Source: an uncultured Bacillus sp. (GTDB lineage Bacteria; Bacillota; Bacilli; Bacillales_B; DSM-18226). From it: a stretch of DNA of 43,097 bases. Location: NCBI RefSeq assembly GCF_946478885.1, contig NZ_CAMLDX010000019.1:1-43097 (forward strand), in the 5' to 3' direction. Both the position numbers and the translations under genes were made by a program. Shown piece by piece: positions 25,044 to 33,952 of this stretch (positions are counted from its first letter, which is position 1; every line of letters begins with the position of its first letter). Below the pieces are notes generated by a model, which was not told where the DNA came from, searched no databases, and was given only the letters and a program-made list of their open reading frames with translations.

Positions 25044-25242
25044 TCTTTACCCCTCCTTTTTTTTCGATAGACTGTGTCAGACTATCAAGCTGAAAGCTTT
25101 ACTTTACGTGTCGGTATTTCTCCGATCGAGGGAGTTGATAATTAGCTATTGAAAAGAGCGGTATCCCCTTACATTGTTGTTTAATCTTTCTAGCCCTTTC
25201 ATATTTTGATAAAGCTGTCAGTGCCTTTTTTTTGAGAGACTA

Positions 25243-25734
25243 TTAAATGATTGAAGCAGCAGGAACAGAAAGATTGCAAATTTCTCCTTTATAAAAAAGA
25301 AGCGGTCTTTTCTCCTCATTTCTTGAAATTTCTTTCACCAGAGCGGTTATAATGTAATGATCACCGCCTTCAAGAACTTCGTGAACATCACATATGAGTG
25401 TTGATAAATTTTCTTTTAACACGGGAATACCATCTGAGGAAAATTCATATTGTGCATTTGCAAATTTATCTATCCCCCTTTTTGCAAATATCCAACAATC
25501 AGTTTCTTGTTCTTCTGATAAAATATTTACAACAAATGGACTGTCTTTTTGGAAAGCCGATACACTACCACTTTTCTTATCAAGACAAACCAAAATCAAA
25601 GGTGGATCTAATGACAATGATGAAAATGCATTTACCGTTAAACCAATGTTTTCTCCATTCTCATCTTTTATAGTAATAATCGTTACTCCTGTAGCAAATG
25701 TACCTAATGTATTTCGAAATTCTCTCTGATCCAT
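25243..25734 (-). CDS. NAD(P)H:flavin oxidoreductase, IacG/HpaC-like
   Basis: Flavin reductase of the HpaC/DIM6-NTAB domain family, 163 residues. The start pattern FRNTLGTFATGVTIITI and the following GLTVNAFSSLSLDPPLILVCLDK are diagnostic of this flavin-binding fold. Its expected job is to supply reduced FMN or FAD to the acyl-CoA-dehydrogenase-fold monooxygenase of the same cluster. GGAGG sits before the ATG. It is the most upstream gene of the minus-strand catabolic set, with about 200 bp between it and the SDR gene. Confidence 0.92.
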   Translation of the reverse strand: MDQREFRNTLGTFATGVTIITIKDENGENIGLTVNAFSSLSLDPPLILVCLDKKSGSVSAFQKDSPFVVNILSEEQETDCWIFAKRGIDKFANAQYEFSSDGIPVLKENLSTLICDVHEVLEGGDHYIITALVKEISRNEEKRPLLFYKGEICNLSVPAASII

Positions 25735-26034
25735 GAAATCAGCCTCCTTCTCCCTGTTTATTTACTCTAATAATTTGCTGATAGTTAAATATTAGAATAA
25801 TCCGAATATTTTAACCACCACACAACAAGCCTAAATTTCGAGTTCAATTTAATACTATTAATATAGTGTATATGAAATTAACGGTTGTTTATCAATTAAT
25901 CGAAAAACAGGGGAATGGGATGCAACACAAAGTGCCATACAAACTAAAAAATAATTTACGAGACGACCTATAGATCAAATTTGACAAGTGCTGGGGAGTA
26001 TATCATACTTTGAAAATTAAAAATAGTAATGATT

Positions 26035-26065
26035 TTGAAACATTTACGAAGCGGTATCGTATAAT
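26035..26065 (+). promoter_or_regulatory. Probable promoter of the CPBP protease gene
   Basis: TTGAAA and TATAAT are separated by 19 bp, longer than ideal. Start expected near 26072, about 87 nt before the ATG. It lies in the 424-bp divergent gap between the flavin reductase and this gene; the rest of that gap is AT-rich without visible genes. Confidence 0.4.
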
Positions 26066-26158
26066 GTTAATAGCGATGGTAGATTTTTAGAAACAAATCA
26101 ATTTTACTAACTGCTAAAGGAATATATTAATCAAATGATGAAATGTAAGGAGAAGGGA

Positions 26159-26914
26159 ATGGAATCGAAATTACATATTGAAAGAAAAGAAAGCAGTAGT
26201 CATCCCAAAACAAGCGTAAATAATGAGTGGTTTATTGCCTCTTCTTTATTGCTAGCATACGCTTTTTTAAATGTCATGATTCCCGCGAGTTCTGTATCTC
26301 TATTAAAATGGTTCAATCCAAATATTCAAATGGAGGATGCAGCATCATTCACCGTTATTTTTGTTACGGTAACACCCATTTTAATCTTTGGTGTACTAGC
26401 TTTTCTATACAACAAAACAATAAAAGAAGCCCCATTTAAATGGAGCCAATTTAAACTTAAAGATATTGGAATCGGTACGATGATTACGATCCTCATTATT
26501 CTATCCAATATGGGTATTTCTCTCATTGGGGAAGAATTTTCTTATGCAGCAAACAGTGAAAATCAGGATACCATCAACAAACTAACCGTCAGTTTTCCTA
26601 TTTTGACATTTATTGCAACCGTTATAATTGCACCCGTTGTTGAAGAATTTTTCTATAGAAAACTAATTATGGGTCATATTTTTAAAGATTATGCCAAAAC
26701 AGGGTTATTCATCAGCTCTATTCTTTTTGGTTTATCTCATTTTAGTACGAATAGTTTAATCAATAACTTTAACCCATTTAATTTGTTAACGTACATCGTT
26801 ATGGGCTTTTTCTTTGGGTTGGTCTATTACAAAACAAAACGAATTGAGGCCTCTATTGTAACTCATCTGATAAACAACTTAATGTCAACGGTGATAGTAA
26901 TGCTTGTCATTTAA
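26159..26914 (+). CDS. CPBP-family intramembrane glutamic protease
   Basis: Abi/CAAX-protease-like membrane protein of 251 residues with about eight hydrophobic segments. The family motifs are clear: EE-x3-R in VVEEFFYRKL, then FGLSHF, then the HLINN motif near the C-terminus. Members process prenylated or secreted peptides, protect against bacteriocins or act in stress signalling; the target here is unknown. The frame is open eight codons upstream, but AAGGAGA lies six bases before the ATG at 26159. It stands alone, outside the catabolic set. Confidence 0.85.
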   Translation: MESKLHIERKESSSHPKTSVNNEWFIASSLLLAYAFLNVMIPASSVSLLKWFNPNIQMEDAASFTVIFVTVTPILIFGVLAFLYNKTIKEAPFKWSQFKLKDIGIGTMITILIILSNMGISLIGEEFSYAANSENQDTINKLTVSFPILTFIATVIIAPVVEEFFYRKLIMGHIFKDYAKTGLFISSILFGLSHFSTNSLINNFNPFNLLTYIVMGFFFGLVYYKTKRIEASIVTHLINNLMSTVIVMLVI

Positions 26915-27031
26915 AAAGGGGAACGTGGAAATCGTTCAAAGCAAGAAATTTTAGCAATGAAATATCAGTACGGATGTTTAGGTGTGAACGGGTAATCTGA
27001 TATTTTTAGCCATAAGCTATCAATACGACGA

Positions 27032-27059
27032 AAGGAACGTCTTCATAGCGACGTTCCTT
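27032..27059 (+). terminator. Hairpin downstream of the CPBP gene
   Basis: AAGGAACGTC pairs perfectly with GACGTTCCTT around an 8-nt loop. It is not followed by a clear T-run on the plus strand, so termination is likely but not certain. Confidence 0.45.
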
Positions 27060-27203
27060 GGAAATTATTTCAAATATTTTATGAAAATAAAAGGGTATTT
27101 TTATTTAAGGTGAAAATTATAACATTTAAACTTATATTCATTCTCAAGTATTTCATAACAACTACAGCCCTTGACCAATCATATATGTAAATCAACCCCC
27201 AAG

Positions 27204-27407
27204 TTATTCCCAAAATCTCCACCATTTTGTTTCTTCTCTTCCCGTTGTCAGTTCCAATTTTGCCATTGCTAGTTGTTCTTTTATATATTCTTGTTCACGC
27301 TTTAAGTCAGCTGCTTCATTTTCTTGTTTCTCCGGCTCGTTCAACCGTTCATCTTTTCTCTCTTGCTTTTTCGTCACTGGTCTTGTTATTTTCCGCCAAA
27401 AATCCAC
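27204..27407 (-). CDS. Small charged protein, predicted coiled coil
   Basis: 67 residues starting at GTG with GGAGG ten bases upstream. It begins MDFWRKITRPVTKK. The middle (about 15-55) is rich in Glu, Lys and Arg with a helical heptad-like pattern (ERLNEPEKQENEAADLKREQ), and it ends in an aromatic KWWRFWE. No membrane segment or signal peptide. I do not recognise a family. The strong ribosome site and biased composition support a real gene. Confidence 0.55.
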   Translation of the reverse strand: MDFWRKITRPVTKKQERKDERLNEPEKQENEAADLKREQEYIKEQLAMAKLELTTGREETKWWRFWE

Positions 27408-27497
27408 CGGTTTTTTTCCTCCTTTTTCACTGTTCGACCATCTTTTACTATAAAAACCATTTCACCTAGGGTGTATGCAACAGAATTGAAATCAAAA

Positions 27498-27536
27498 AAA
27501 GACAAGAATGGGAAAATGAATCCCGTTCTTGTCTTT
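27498..27536 (-). terminator. Terminator of the yedE-yedF unit
   Basis: Sixteen-base arms, AAAGACAAGAATGGGA and TCCCGTTCTTGTCTTT, pair with one mismatch around a 7-nt loop. The minus strand then has T7. It begins within the yedF stop codon, as expected for a gene still transcribed as a unit. Confidence 0.85.
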
Positions 27537-27780
27537 ATTTTACTACGCGAATATAAAAATAAAAGTCCTGCCCGACTTTTTCCGGTACTGTGACAAGCTC
27601 ATAGCCGTGTCTAACCGCTTCTTCAGGAACATTGCGGAAAGACTGCGGACAATCGGCAATCACCTGCAAAACTTCCCCTGCCTTCATGGTATTCAGCGCA
27701 TCCAGCGCATATATGACTGGATATGGTCAAGGCTCGCCGCGAATATCTAATGTATAATCTACTTCAAGCTCCTGGGACAA
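27535..27780 (-). CDS. yedF: YedF/TusA-like selenium-metabolism protein with in-frame TGA at the catalytic Cys (selenoprotein candidate or pseudogene)
   Basis: Small TusA/SirA-fold protein. The frame from a TTG start (GGAGG eight bases upstream; the in-frame TAA two codons earlier leaves no longer option) reads DYTLDIRGEP-[TGA]-PYPVIYALDA, then GEVLQVIADCPQSFRNVPEEAVRHGY, and ends normally after 82 codons. E. coli YedF has GEPCPYP at the same place, so codon 18 replaces the catalytic Cys of CPxP. Everything else is intact. TGA may be read as selenocysteine, which fits the partner yedE, or may be a single nonsense change. GCGC-TGGAT-GCGC, 22 nt past the TGA, is a possible SECIS hairpin. Without recoding the product would be 17 residues. 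Confidence 0.7.
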
Positions 27781-27783
27781 CCA

Positions 27784-29007
27784 TTACACCTCCTTCGTTG
27801 TTAATTGTACGTGCTCCTCAGACTTTATTCCTTTACCGTAACGAAACCGTTTTTCCCACCAGTTCGAGAGCAAGAACCATATCAGCAGCATACCAAGCGT
27901 TCCAACAAGGGCTCCAGTTGCTCCCCACTGCTCGATTAAATTCACCTTCTGCCATCCGTTCACAAGCGTATTAAAGATGCCTAGATGATCCCATCCATAG
28001 GATAGGAGAGTGGCACCGACAATATTCCCGACTCCTACGATCCAGAACAGGACTTGACCTTCCATAGCGCGGTACATCATGCCAGTCTCGCAACCCCCGG
28101 CAAGAACAATACCAAATCCGAATAACAGACCGCCAATCACAGTACTTGGAGCAGCCATTTTGATGATTTGCACTACACCATTTTGAATATAAATAAACGT
28201 AATGACAACACTAATCATCATCCCGACAGCGATCGCTTTCGACATCACGGCACGGCCGCTGACCCATAAATCACGGAAGGCTGAAGTAAAGCAAATTTGC
28301 CCGCGTTCAATCAAAATGCCAAACAGCGCGCCTGCGATTGCCCCGACTCCTAAAAGATACTTATCTACAACGAAAACATAAATAATCATTCCTACATAAA
28401 GACATGCTATCATAAGACCCAAAATTGGCTGTAAACGGCTTTCCTTTGTGTCTGGTTTTATGTCTCGTTTGACTGGTCCCTTAAGAAGGTTAGGCTTTCC
28501 GAGCCACCATTTAGTGTTTACTACCTTCACTCCAAAATAAGTTCCTACCGCAGTCATCATCATAAAAATCCATGCGTGAAAAGAAAATTGCGGAACACCT
28601 GTAAAAAAAGCAGCCAGATTGCATCCAAGTGCCAATCTAGCGCCAAAGCCAGCAATGATTCCTCCGGCAAACCCTTGCACTAAGCGGCGCTTTTGCCTTG
28701 GCATCCGAATTTTAAAGCTATTGCTAAGCAGAATTGTGATTAATGCTCCTATAAGCATCCCAATAACAATCCAGCCATCTGTTCTGCTGATTGGAGTTCC
28801 CTGCATGCCTATCAAATTAAAATAAGCCCAATGTGACACATCCACTCCAAACCATTGCAGGATATGCCCGCCAAATCTAGTAAATTCTCCTGTAACCGCC
28901 CAAACAGTTCCAGTTATGCCAAAATACAGGGCACTCAGGAGCCCGGCAATACTTATTGCAACATAAGGATTCCAATATTCCTTAAAGATTTTTTGATACA
29001 GATTCAT
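27784..29007 (-). CDS. yedE: YedE/FdhT-type membrane transporter of selenium metabolism (YeeE/YedE family)
   Basis: Polytopic membrane protein of about 407 residues with roughly ten helices. Blocks match E. coli YedE closely: FGITGTVWAVTGEFTR, FGARLALGCNLAAFFTG, ERGQICFTSAFRD and LAGGCETGMMYRAMEGQV. The cysteines in GCNL, QICF and GGCE are those used for sulfur or selenium relay in the family. YedE is linked by comparative genomics to selenium use; YeeE relatives import thiosulfate with a TusA-like partner. ATG at 29007 is chosen over a TTG four codons upstream that abuts AAGGAG. Its stop lies 3 bp before the yedF start. Confidence 0.85.
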   Translation of the reverse strand: MNLYQKIFKEYWNPYVAISIAGLLSALYFGITGTVWAVTGEFTRFGGHILQWFGVDVSHWAYFNLIGMQGTPISRTDGWIVIGMLIGALITILLSNSFKIRMPRQKRRLVQGFAGGIIAGFGARLALGCNLAAFFTGVPQFSFHAWIFMMMTAVGTYFGVKVVNTKWWLGKPNLLKGPVKRDIKPDTKESRLQPILGLMIACLYVGMIIYVFVVDKYLLGVGAIAGALFGILIERGQICFTSAFRDLWVSGRAVMSKAIAVGMMISVVITFIYIQNGVVQIIKMAAPSTVIGGLLFGFGIVLAGGCETGMMYRAMEGQVLFWIVGVGNIVGATLLSYGWDHLGIFNTLVNGWQKVNLIEQWGATGALVGTLGMLLIWFLLSNWWEKRFRYGKGIKSEEHVQLTTKEV

Positions 29008-29350
29008 GTTAATCTGCAACTCCTTTTATGAAAAATAATGACACCGACACAATATTTTAATATAGATTCTTATTTTCATCAATGGCTACCCGAATATTAG
29101 AAATCGCTTACAGACAGCTGATCTCTAATAAAACATTGGCATCTTACATAATAAAAAAAGTATTAGAATAAAATGAATCGGTTGCCCTTTATTATACATG
29201 GGGCATTGAGCTTCTTTTCATAATTAGATACGGGTGACTCAGGTTAAAGGGAACGAATATGATTTGACAAAAGAGTAATTCTCAAATGAAGCTGCTTCGG
29301 ATCTTTCATAAAAACATTGCTCATATTCATTTGAGCAAAAACCCAAACAT

Positions 29351-29387
29351 ACCATGAACAAAGATGATGCTGTCATTTGTTCATGGT
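29351..29387 (-). terminator. Terminator-like hairpin after the nitroreductase gene
   Basis: ACCATGAACAAA pairs perfectly with TTTGTTCATGGT around 13 nt. A weak T-rich stretch (GTTTGGGTTTTT) follows on the minus strand. The remaining part of the 410-bp gap up to yedE holds its probable promoter (TTGATG, 17 bp, TAAAAT on the minus strand) and no gene. Confidence 0.6.
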
Positions 29388-29417
29388 GTGCTGCTTCCTT
29401 TTACAGTTCAGTTCTTT

Positions 29418-30062
29418 TTATAAAAAGGTAACGATGTCCGCAATCTCTTTTCTTGGCATTTTCTTTGGTTGCTCATGGGGATATCCTAATGCAATCACCA
29501 TATTAATCAGCTTTTCGTCGGAGATATGAAGATACGTACGTATTTTCTCTTGTGCAAGCAAAACTGGACCAGTCATCGGGCATGTACCCAATCCTTTTGC
29601 ATGTGCAGCTAACATTAAATTCTGCGCTGCTAAACAGCTGCTTTTGATCCCTTCTTCTTCCCACACTTTGTCGCCTGCCAGTTTGATAGGGTCAAAGATT
29701 TTTTCCTTAAATTTGGATTGATACGGTGTTGCCAAGCAAATAATTAACACCGGTGCATTTGAGAATGCGGTGGCATACGGTCCAAATGAACGCACCAGCA
29801 TTTTCCCTTCTTTCTCATTGCCCCCTGCTTTCGCTTCTTCTGCTTTTTCATGCAAGGCTTCCCATGTCATATCTTCAATCTTCTTGATTTTTTCTTGATC
29901 TGTTAAAATGAGAAATTCCCATGTTTGAGAATTCGTATCAGAAGGAGCATATCTTGCACAATCTATGATATCAATAATATCCTCGCGCTCAACGTTCTTA
30001 TCCTGATATTTTCGGATACTCCTTCGATTTTGAATTAATTGTTTTACTTCAGAAAACTCCAT
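29418..30062 (-). CDS. Nitroreductase-family FMN oxidoreductase
   Basis: FMN-dependent NAD(P)H oxidoreductase, 214 residues. It begins MEFSEVKQLIQNRRSIRKYQ, the hallmark FMN-contact segment with RRSIRKY, and continues with ARYAPSDTNSQTWEF and a C-terminal GYPHEQPKK. The family reduces nitro groups, quinones or enones; the physiological substrate is unknown. A longer frame exists, but GGAG lies seven bases before the ATG used here. Single gene flanked by terminator hairpins. Confidence 0.9.
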   Translation of the reverse strand: MEFSEVKQLIQNRRSIRKYQDKNVEREDIIDIIDCARYAPSDTNSQTWEFLILTDQEKIKKIEDMTWEALHEKAEEAKAGGNEKEGKMLVRSFGPYATAFSNAPVLIICLATPYQSKFKEKIFDPIKLAGDKVWEEEGIKSSCLAAQNLMLAAHAKGLGTCPMTGPVLLAQEKIRTYLHISDEKLINMVIALGYPHEQPKKMPRKEIADIVTFL

Positions 30063-30170
30063 GTCTTCACTCCTGTACAATATTGATACATCACCATTCA
30101 ATTATTTGGCAGCAATTGGCCAAATATACAGTTAACTATACCATTATAGAACATTTACTTAAAAAATAAA

Positions 30171-30204
30171 GAACCTTGTCCCGCATAATCCAAGGACAAG
30201 GTTC
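30171..30204 (-). terminator. Terminator of the chemoreceptor gene
   Basis: GAACCTTGTCC pairs perfectly with GGACAAGGTTC around a 12-nt loop. TTTATTTTTT follows on the minus strand. Confidence 0.85.
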
Positions 30205-30312
30205 ATGTAAAGTAAACTTTCCGTTCCCAGTGAGGAGATACTTCTACATTGGATGTTTTTTACTGCAAGCACATCTTGGTTTATTGTAAAGCGACAAGGG
30301 ATGAAATGTTCC

Positions 30313-32280
30313 TTAATATTTAAATTGTGAAATAGCTGCTTTTAAATCTTCTGCCATACGGGATAATTCTTGAGCTGATGCTGTAATTTCCTCCATTGAA
30401 GCAAGTTGCTCTTCAACTGATGCCGCAACTCCTTCTGAAGCAGTTGCATTTTCTCTGGCGATATATGCTAATTCATTTGCGGTTGTTGTAACCTCCTCGA
30501 CAGATGCAGCAATTTCCTGTATCGTTTCAGAAATTTCTTCTAATTGTGGTGTGATTTCATATGTGCTTTTAGAAATTTCATTGAATTTCTCAATTGCTTC
30601 ATTTGATATGTGAACTCCTTCAAGCACATCATCTGTCACTCGATCCATATTTTGGACTGAACTTTCTGTATCCTTTTGAATTCTTTGTAAGATCTCATCG
30701 ATTTCTTTTACTGATTGTTGAGATTGATCAGCCAATTTCCGTACCTCATCTGCAACAACAGCAAAGCCCTTTCCTTGTTCGCCAGCCCGTGCGGCCTCAA
30801 TCGCTGCATTTAAAGAAAGCAGGTTGGTTTGCTCCGCGATTCCGGTAATCACATCAAGAATAGAGCTCACCTTCTTTGTGCTTTCGTGCAGAGATTTAAT
30901 CATTGTATTGGATTCTGAAACGGATTGATAAATGGAATTCATTTGATTAACCGTATTAGTCACAGCATGGCCGCCGGCTTCAGCCTGTTTCTTCGTTTGC
31001 TGAGCAAGGTCTGAAACTTTATTCGTCCTTTCTGTTATTAACAGAACACCTTTCGAAATTTCATCTAAAGAACGGGCATTGCTATCGATTTCGCTTGTTT
31101 GCTGCTCGGCACTGTTTGCTACTTTTTGAATGTTCTCTGCTACATATTCAGTCGCATCGCTTGTTTGTTCACTGCTTGCAGCTAATTGCTGAGCTGATGC
31201 TGTAACTTGTTCAGCATTCAAGTCAACCTTCTGTACCAGACTTCTAAGACTGTCCTGCATCGTATTAAAGGATTTGCCAAGTTGCCCAATCTCATCATTG
31301 GAGCGTATTTGAATGTCTTCTGTCAAATCTCCCCTACTCACTGTCAAGACCTTCTGCTGCAGTTCCTTAATCGGTTTCATGATAGATATCGTAATAATAA
31401 AAATGAGAACTATACCAATAATTAAAGCGGCTGCCGTTACTATCCATGTGTTTTTCAAAATAGGCGAAGCTGCATCCTCTATCTCGGATAAATTTACATT
31501 TCCTCCTAATTTCCAGCCAGTTAATTCGTTTGTGTTAAAACTCATCATTTTTTCTTCAGAGTTAAGAATATACTCAAAATATCCGTTTTCATCTTTATAC
31601 ATTTTATCGTAAAACTTTTCTTTTGCCTTGCTTCCCCCTTCTTCCTTCGGATGGGCAATGAACTTCTTATTCTTATCTAACAGTAATGCATACCCTTTCT
31701 TGCCGATCTTTACTTGATCCGTCAAATCTTGAATATAACTCAAGTAGATATTGACAGCTGTTACCCCTGAACCGTCTTTTGTCATTTTCGATATTGTGAT
31801 AACCATGTCATCGGTTCCCGCAGATACATATGGATCGGAAACGACCACTTCCCCCTTATTTTCCATTGCCTTAATATACCAATCTCTTTTACGAGGATCG
31901 TAGTTATCTGCCATTTTCACTTTAGGCTCTTGTATAAATAATCCCGTCTCTGTTCCTACATAGATACTCTGCGCCTCTTCATGTGATTTATCATATTGGC
32001 TAAAAATGGCTCGTATTGCTTGGTTGTTTTCTTCCTGAAAAAGCTGTGAAGTGATCGTTTCTGAAAAATAATCCACATCCTTTATTTTTGGCTGAATGGT
32101 GTTATCAATGGTTGTATTTAAAAGACTGATATTTTCATCAATTCCAGCTATTATTTGCTCTTTAACGGCTTCTGCTGCATTCATATAGGATAATGTTCCA
32201 ATGGTAATAGATGGAATGAACAAAAATAAGGCAAAAGCTAAAAATAATCTTACTTTGATATTTCTCAAGAATTTCACCAC
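30313..32280 (-). CDS. Methyl-accepting chemotaxis protein with extracellular Cache sensor
   Basis: Transmembrane chemoreceptor of about 655 residues. Helix 1 is near residues 8-28. An extracellular dCache-type sensor follows (motifs [12 protein letters not shown] and [17 protein letters not shown]). Helix 2 is near 280-300, then a HAMP region, and a long signalling coiled coil with the conserved hairpin tip [23 protein letters not shown] region around 485-510. The start is probably GTG with AAAGGAG eight bases upstream, inside a longer frame whose ATG precedes that site. The ligand is unknown. No other chemotaxis genes are nearby. Confidence 0.9.
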   Translation of the reverse strand: MVKFLRNIKVRLFLAFALFLFIPSITIGTLSYMNAAEAVKEQIIAGIDENISLLNTTIDNTIQPKIKDVDYFSETITSQLFQEENNQAIRAIFSQYDKSHEEAQSIYVGTETGLFIQEPKVKMADNYDPRKRDWYIKAMENKGEVVVSDPYVSAGTDDMVITISKMTKDGSGVTAVNIYLSYIQDLTDQVKIGKKGYALLLDKNKKFIAHPKEEGGSKAKEKFYDKMYKDENGYFEYILNSEEKMMSFNTNELTGWKLGGNVNLSEIEDAASPILKNTWIVTAAALIIGIVLIFIITISIMKPIKELQQKVLTVSRGDLTEDIQIRSNDEIGQLGKSFNTMQDSLRSLVQKVDLNAEQVTASAQQLAASSEQTSDATEYVAENIQKVANSAEQQTSEIDSNARSLDEISKGVLLITERTNKVSDLAQQTKKQAEAGGHAVTNTVNQMNSIYQSVSESNTMIKSLHESTKKVSSILDVITGIAEQTNLLSLNAAIEAARAGEQGKGFAVVADEVRKLADQSQQSVKEIDEILQRIQKDTESSVQNMDRVTDDVLEGVHISNEAIEKFNEISKSTYEITPQLEEISETIQEIAASVEEVTTTANELAYIARENATASEGVAASVEEQLASMEEITASAQELSRMAEDLKAAISQFKY

Positions 32281-32640
32281 AAAAATTTCTCCTTTTTCTA
32301 TCATTCTATTTAATAAAAAAATCTAGAGTTAACTTAGTATGACATCGGTTCATTTTCTCATTTACTAAAAAACCATTTCTTATCTTGCAAAAATAAACAC
32401 AAACAAATCATTTGGGATCTTTAAAATGAAGACTTCAAACAGTTTCTATACTTTCCAACAATCTCCCCTCATCCTATCATTTGTTTTGTCCCACACATAA
32501 TTAGTCAGTTTAACCCATTCCATTAAAATGGCTACTTTCATGAAATCGAGGGACGGTTTCATCGTTTCTCTAATTTTTACCAATCAAATACAAAATACAT
32601 GCTTCTTTCATATCCTCAATCGAGCTCTGTAAAGTTCATC

Positions 32641-32722
32641 AACTGTCATTGTGTGAAAACTGACACCGCTGTTAAGTTCTTACATGTTTTTCTCTTAACA
32701 GCAGTGGACTACAATGACTGTA
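32641..32722. repeat. Imperfect palindrome in a 790-bp gene-free gap
   Basis: GCTGTTAAG faces CTTAACAGC as a perfect inner pair. Outer blocks GTCATTGT and ACAATGAC extend the dyad to about 80 bp with a few internal mismatches and indels. It lies between the chemoreceptor and the small membrane protein. The rest of this gap is AT-rich with only possible promoter-like sequences. Confidence 0.55.
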
Positions 32723-33074
32723 TACCCCACAAAAAATAGAGGAAAAAAGAAGCATCTTTTCTTCCCATTGCAATGGCTCTTTATTATAATGAAAAAAACG
32801 TTGTTGCAGCTTGGAATTCTCTTAAATGCATAATTATCTTCCATTTATTACTTCGTCAATTATCATGAAATCTTAAGTATAAGAATGAATGATTTGTTCA
32901 AAGGAGCACAACATGATTCATCATCTCTAATCGACTCCTATGCAGAGAACCATCCTCGTGTTTCCCTGCATTTCGTTGTTTATGATAATTGTTAGATATA
33001 GGTAATGAATTATATAATAGAATCAGCGTGATTTTTTTTAGTAGAAAATTAAATAGGTTTTTGAGGAGGTACCC

Positions 33075-33599
33075 TTGCGAGACACATTAGAAAAACGACT
33101 TTACTATTTATTTACCGGAGAATCGGTGTCCTTTATCGGTTTTATCCTGTTCAGCTTTTTGTTAAATCGATCGTTCCCCGAGCTGCGATTATATTCTCTT
33201 TTTTCTTTTTGGTTTTCTTTTTTCATTCTGGAATTTCTTTTAGCGCAGGGAGCCATCTATTGGCATTCGAAATGGCAACGATTGAAAAAGGAAAATTGTT
33301 CTATCACTCCCATTCAAATAGTAAAACGCTTTAAACGTATCCAGAAATGGAATGTCGGACTGATCGCAACCGGAGTGATTCCGTTTATCCTTGATTTTCT
33401 AAAATGGCATTCAGCATTGCCTGTTGGTGGATTACGATTGGCTGTATTCATTTATCTATTTTCTATTTTGGAATATATTAATTATTTCCATATTCAGCTC
33501 TCATACGATAATTTTTCAGATCTTCGATATCTTAAAAAGATTAAAAAACTGAAAAAAGCTTCTCTTCGCCGAGATTTTGAGCGGCTAAAGGAAAAATGA
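33075..33599 (+). CDS. Small integral membrane protein of unknown function
   Basis: 174 residues from a TTG start with GAGGAGG five bases upstream. Hydrophobic segments lie near residues 15-32, 40-60, 95-112 and 118-135. The C-terminal ~35 residues are strongly basic (KKIKKLKKASLRRDFERLKEK). Four membrane helices with a cytoplasmic tail are likely. I do not recognise a family. It stands alone. Confidence 0.7.
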   Translation: MRDTLEKRLYYLFTGESVSFIGFILFSFLLNRSFPELRLYSLFSFWFSFFILEFLLAQGAIYWHSKWQRLKKENCSITPIQIVKRFKRIQKWNVGLIATGVIPFILDFLKWHSALPVGGLRLAVFIYLFSILEYINYFHIQLSYDNFSDLRYLKKIKKLKKASLRRDFERLKEK

Positions 33600-33874
33600 T
33601 CTTGTTTTTTTCTAAAATGCATTGCTGTATCCCTGTCGGTTTGTTCAAAAACTGACTTTTATTTGAGACTGATTATAGAATAGAAAAAAATCTTTTGTTT
33701 TCCGTTTCCGAGTTGAGAAACAAACCTCAAACTGAGCAGTACATCATCCACCTACGTCTTTGAGATGACCGACTTCTCCCTAATTATGTTAAGGTCATTA
33801 ATAAAGGACGATACCATAGTTTATTATTTGGAAAAATCTTAGAAGTATGGAATCGTCTCCCCCTGTTTCCATGA

Positions 33875-33926
33875 AAAAAGAGCAGCCTCTTTCCTACTGA
33901 TAAAGGGAAAGGGAACTGCTCTTTTT
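33875..33926. terminator. Bidirectional terminator between the membrane protein and CysJ-like genes
   Basis: AAAAAGAGCAG and CTGCTCTTTTT are perfect inverted arms, with an inner pairing of CCTCTTTCC and GGGAAAGGG. T-runs follow on both strands. Confidence 0.8.
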
Positions 33927-33952
33927 CGGGATTTTGTCTTTAAAACTAGTAA

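Noticed and set aside
27774..27784. ATG (27784-27782) as the yedF start
   Set aside because: It opens a different frame that stops after six codons; only the TTG two bases on keeps the TusA-fold frame.
29160..29290. Riboswitch-like GGTGACTCAGG and AAAGGGAACG blocks between yedE and the nitroreductase
   Set aside because: No complete known riboswitch core could be built from them on either strand.
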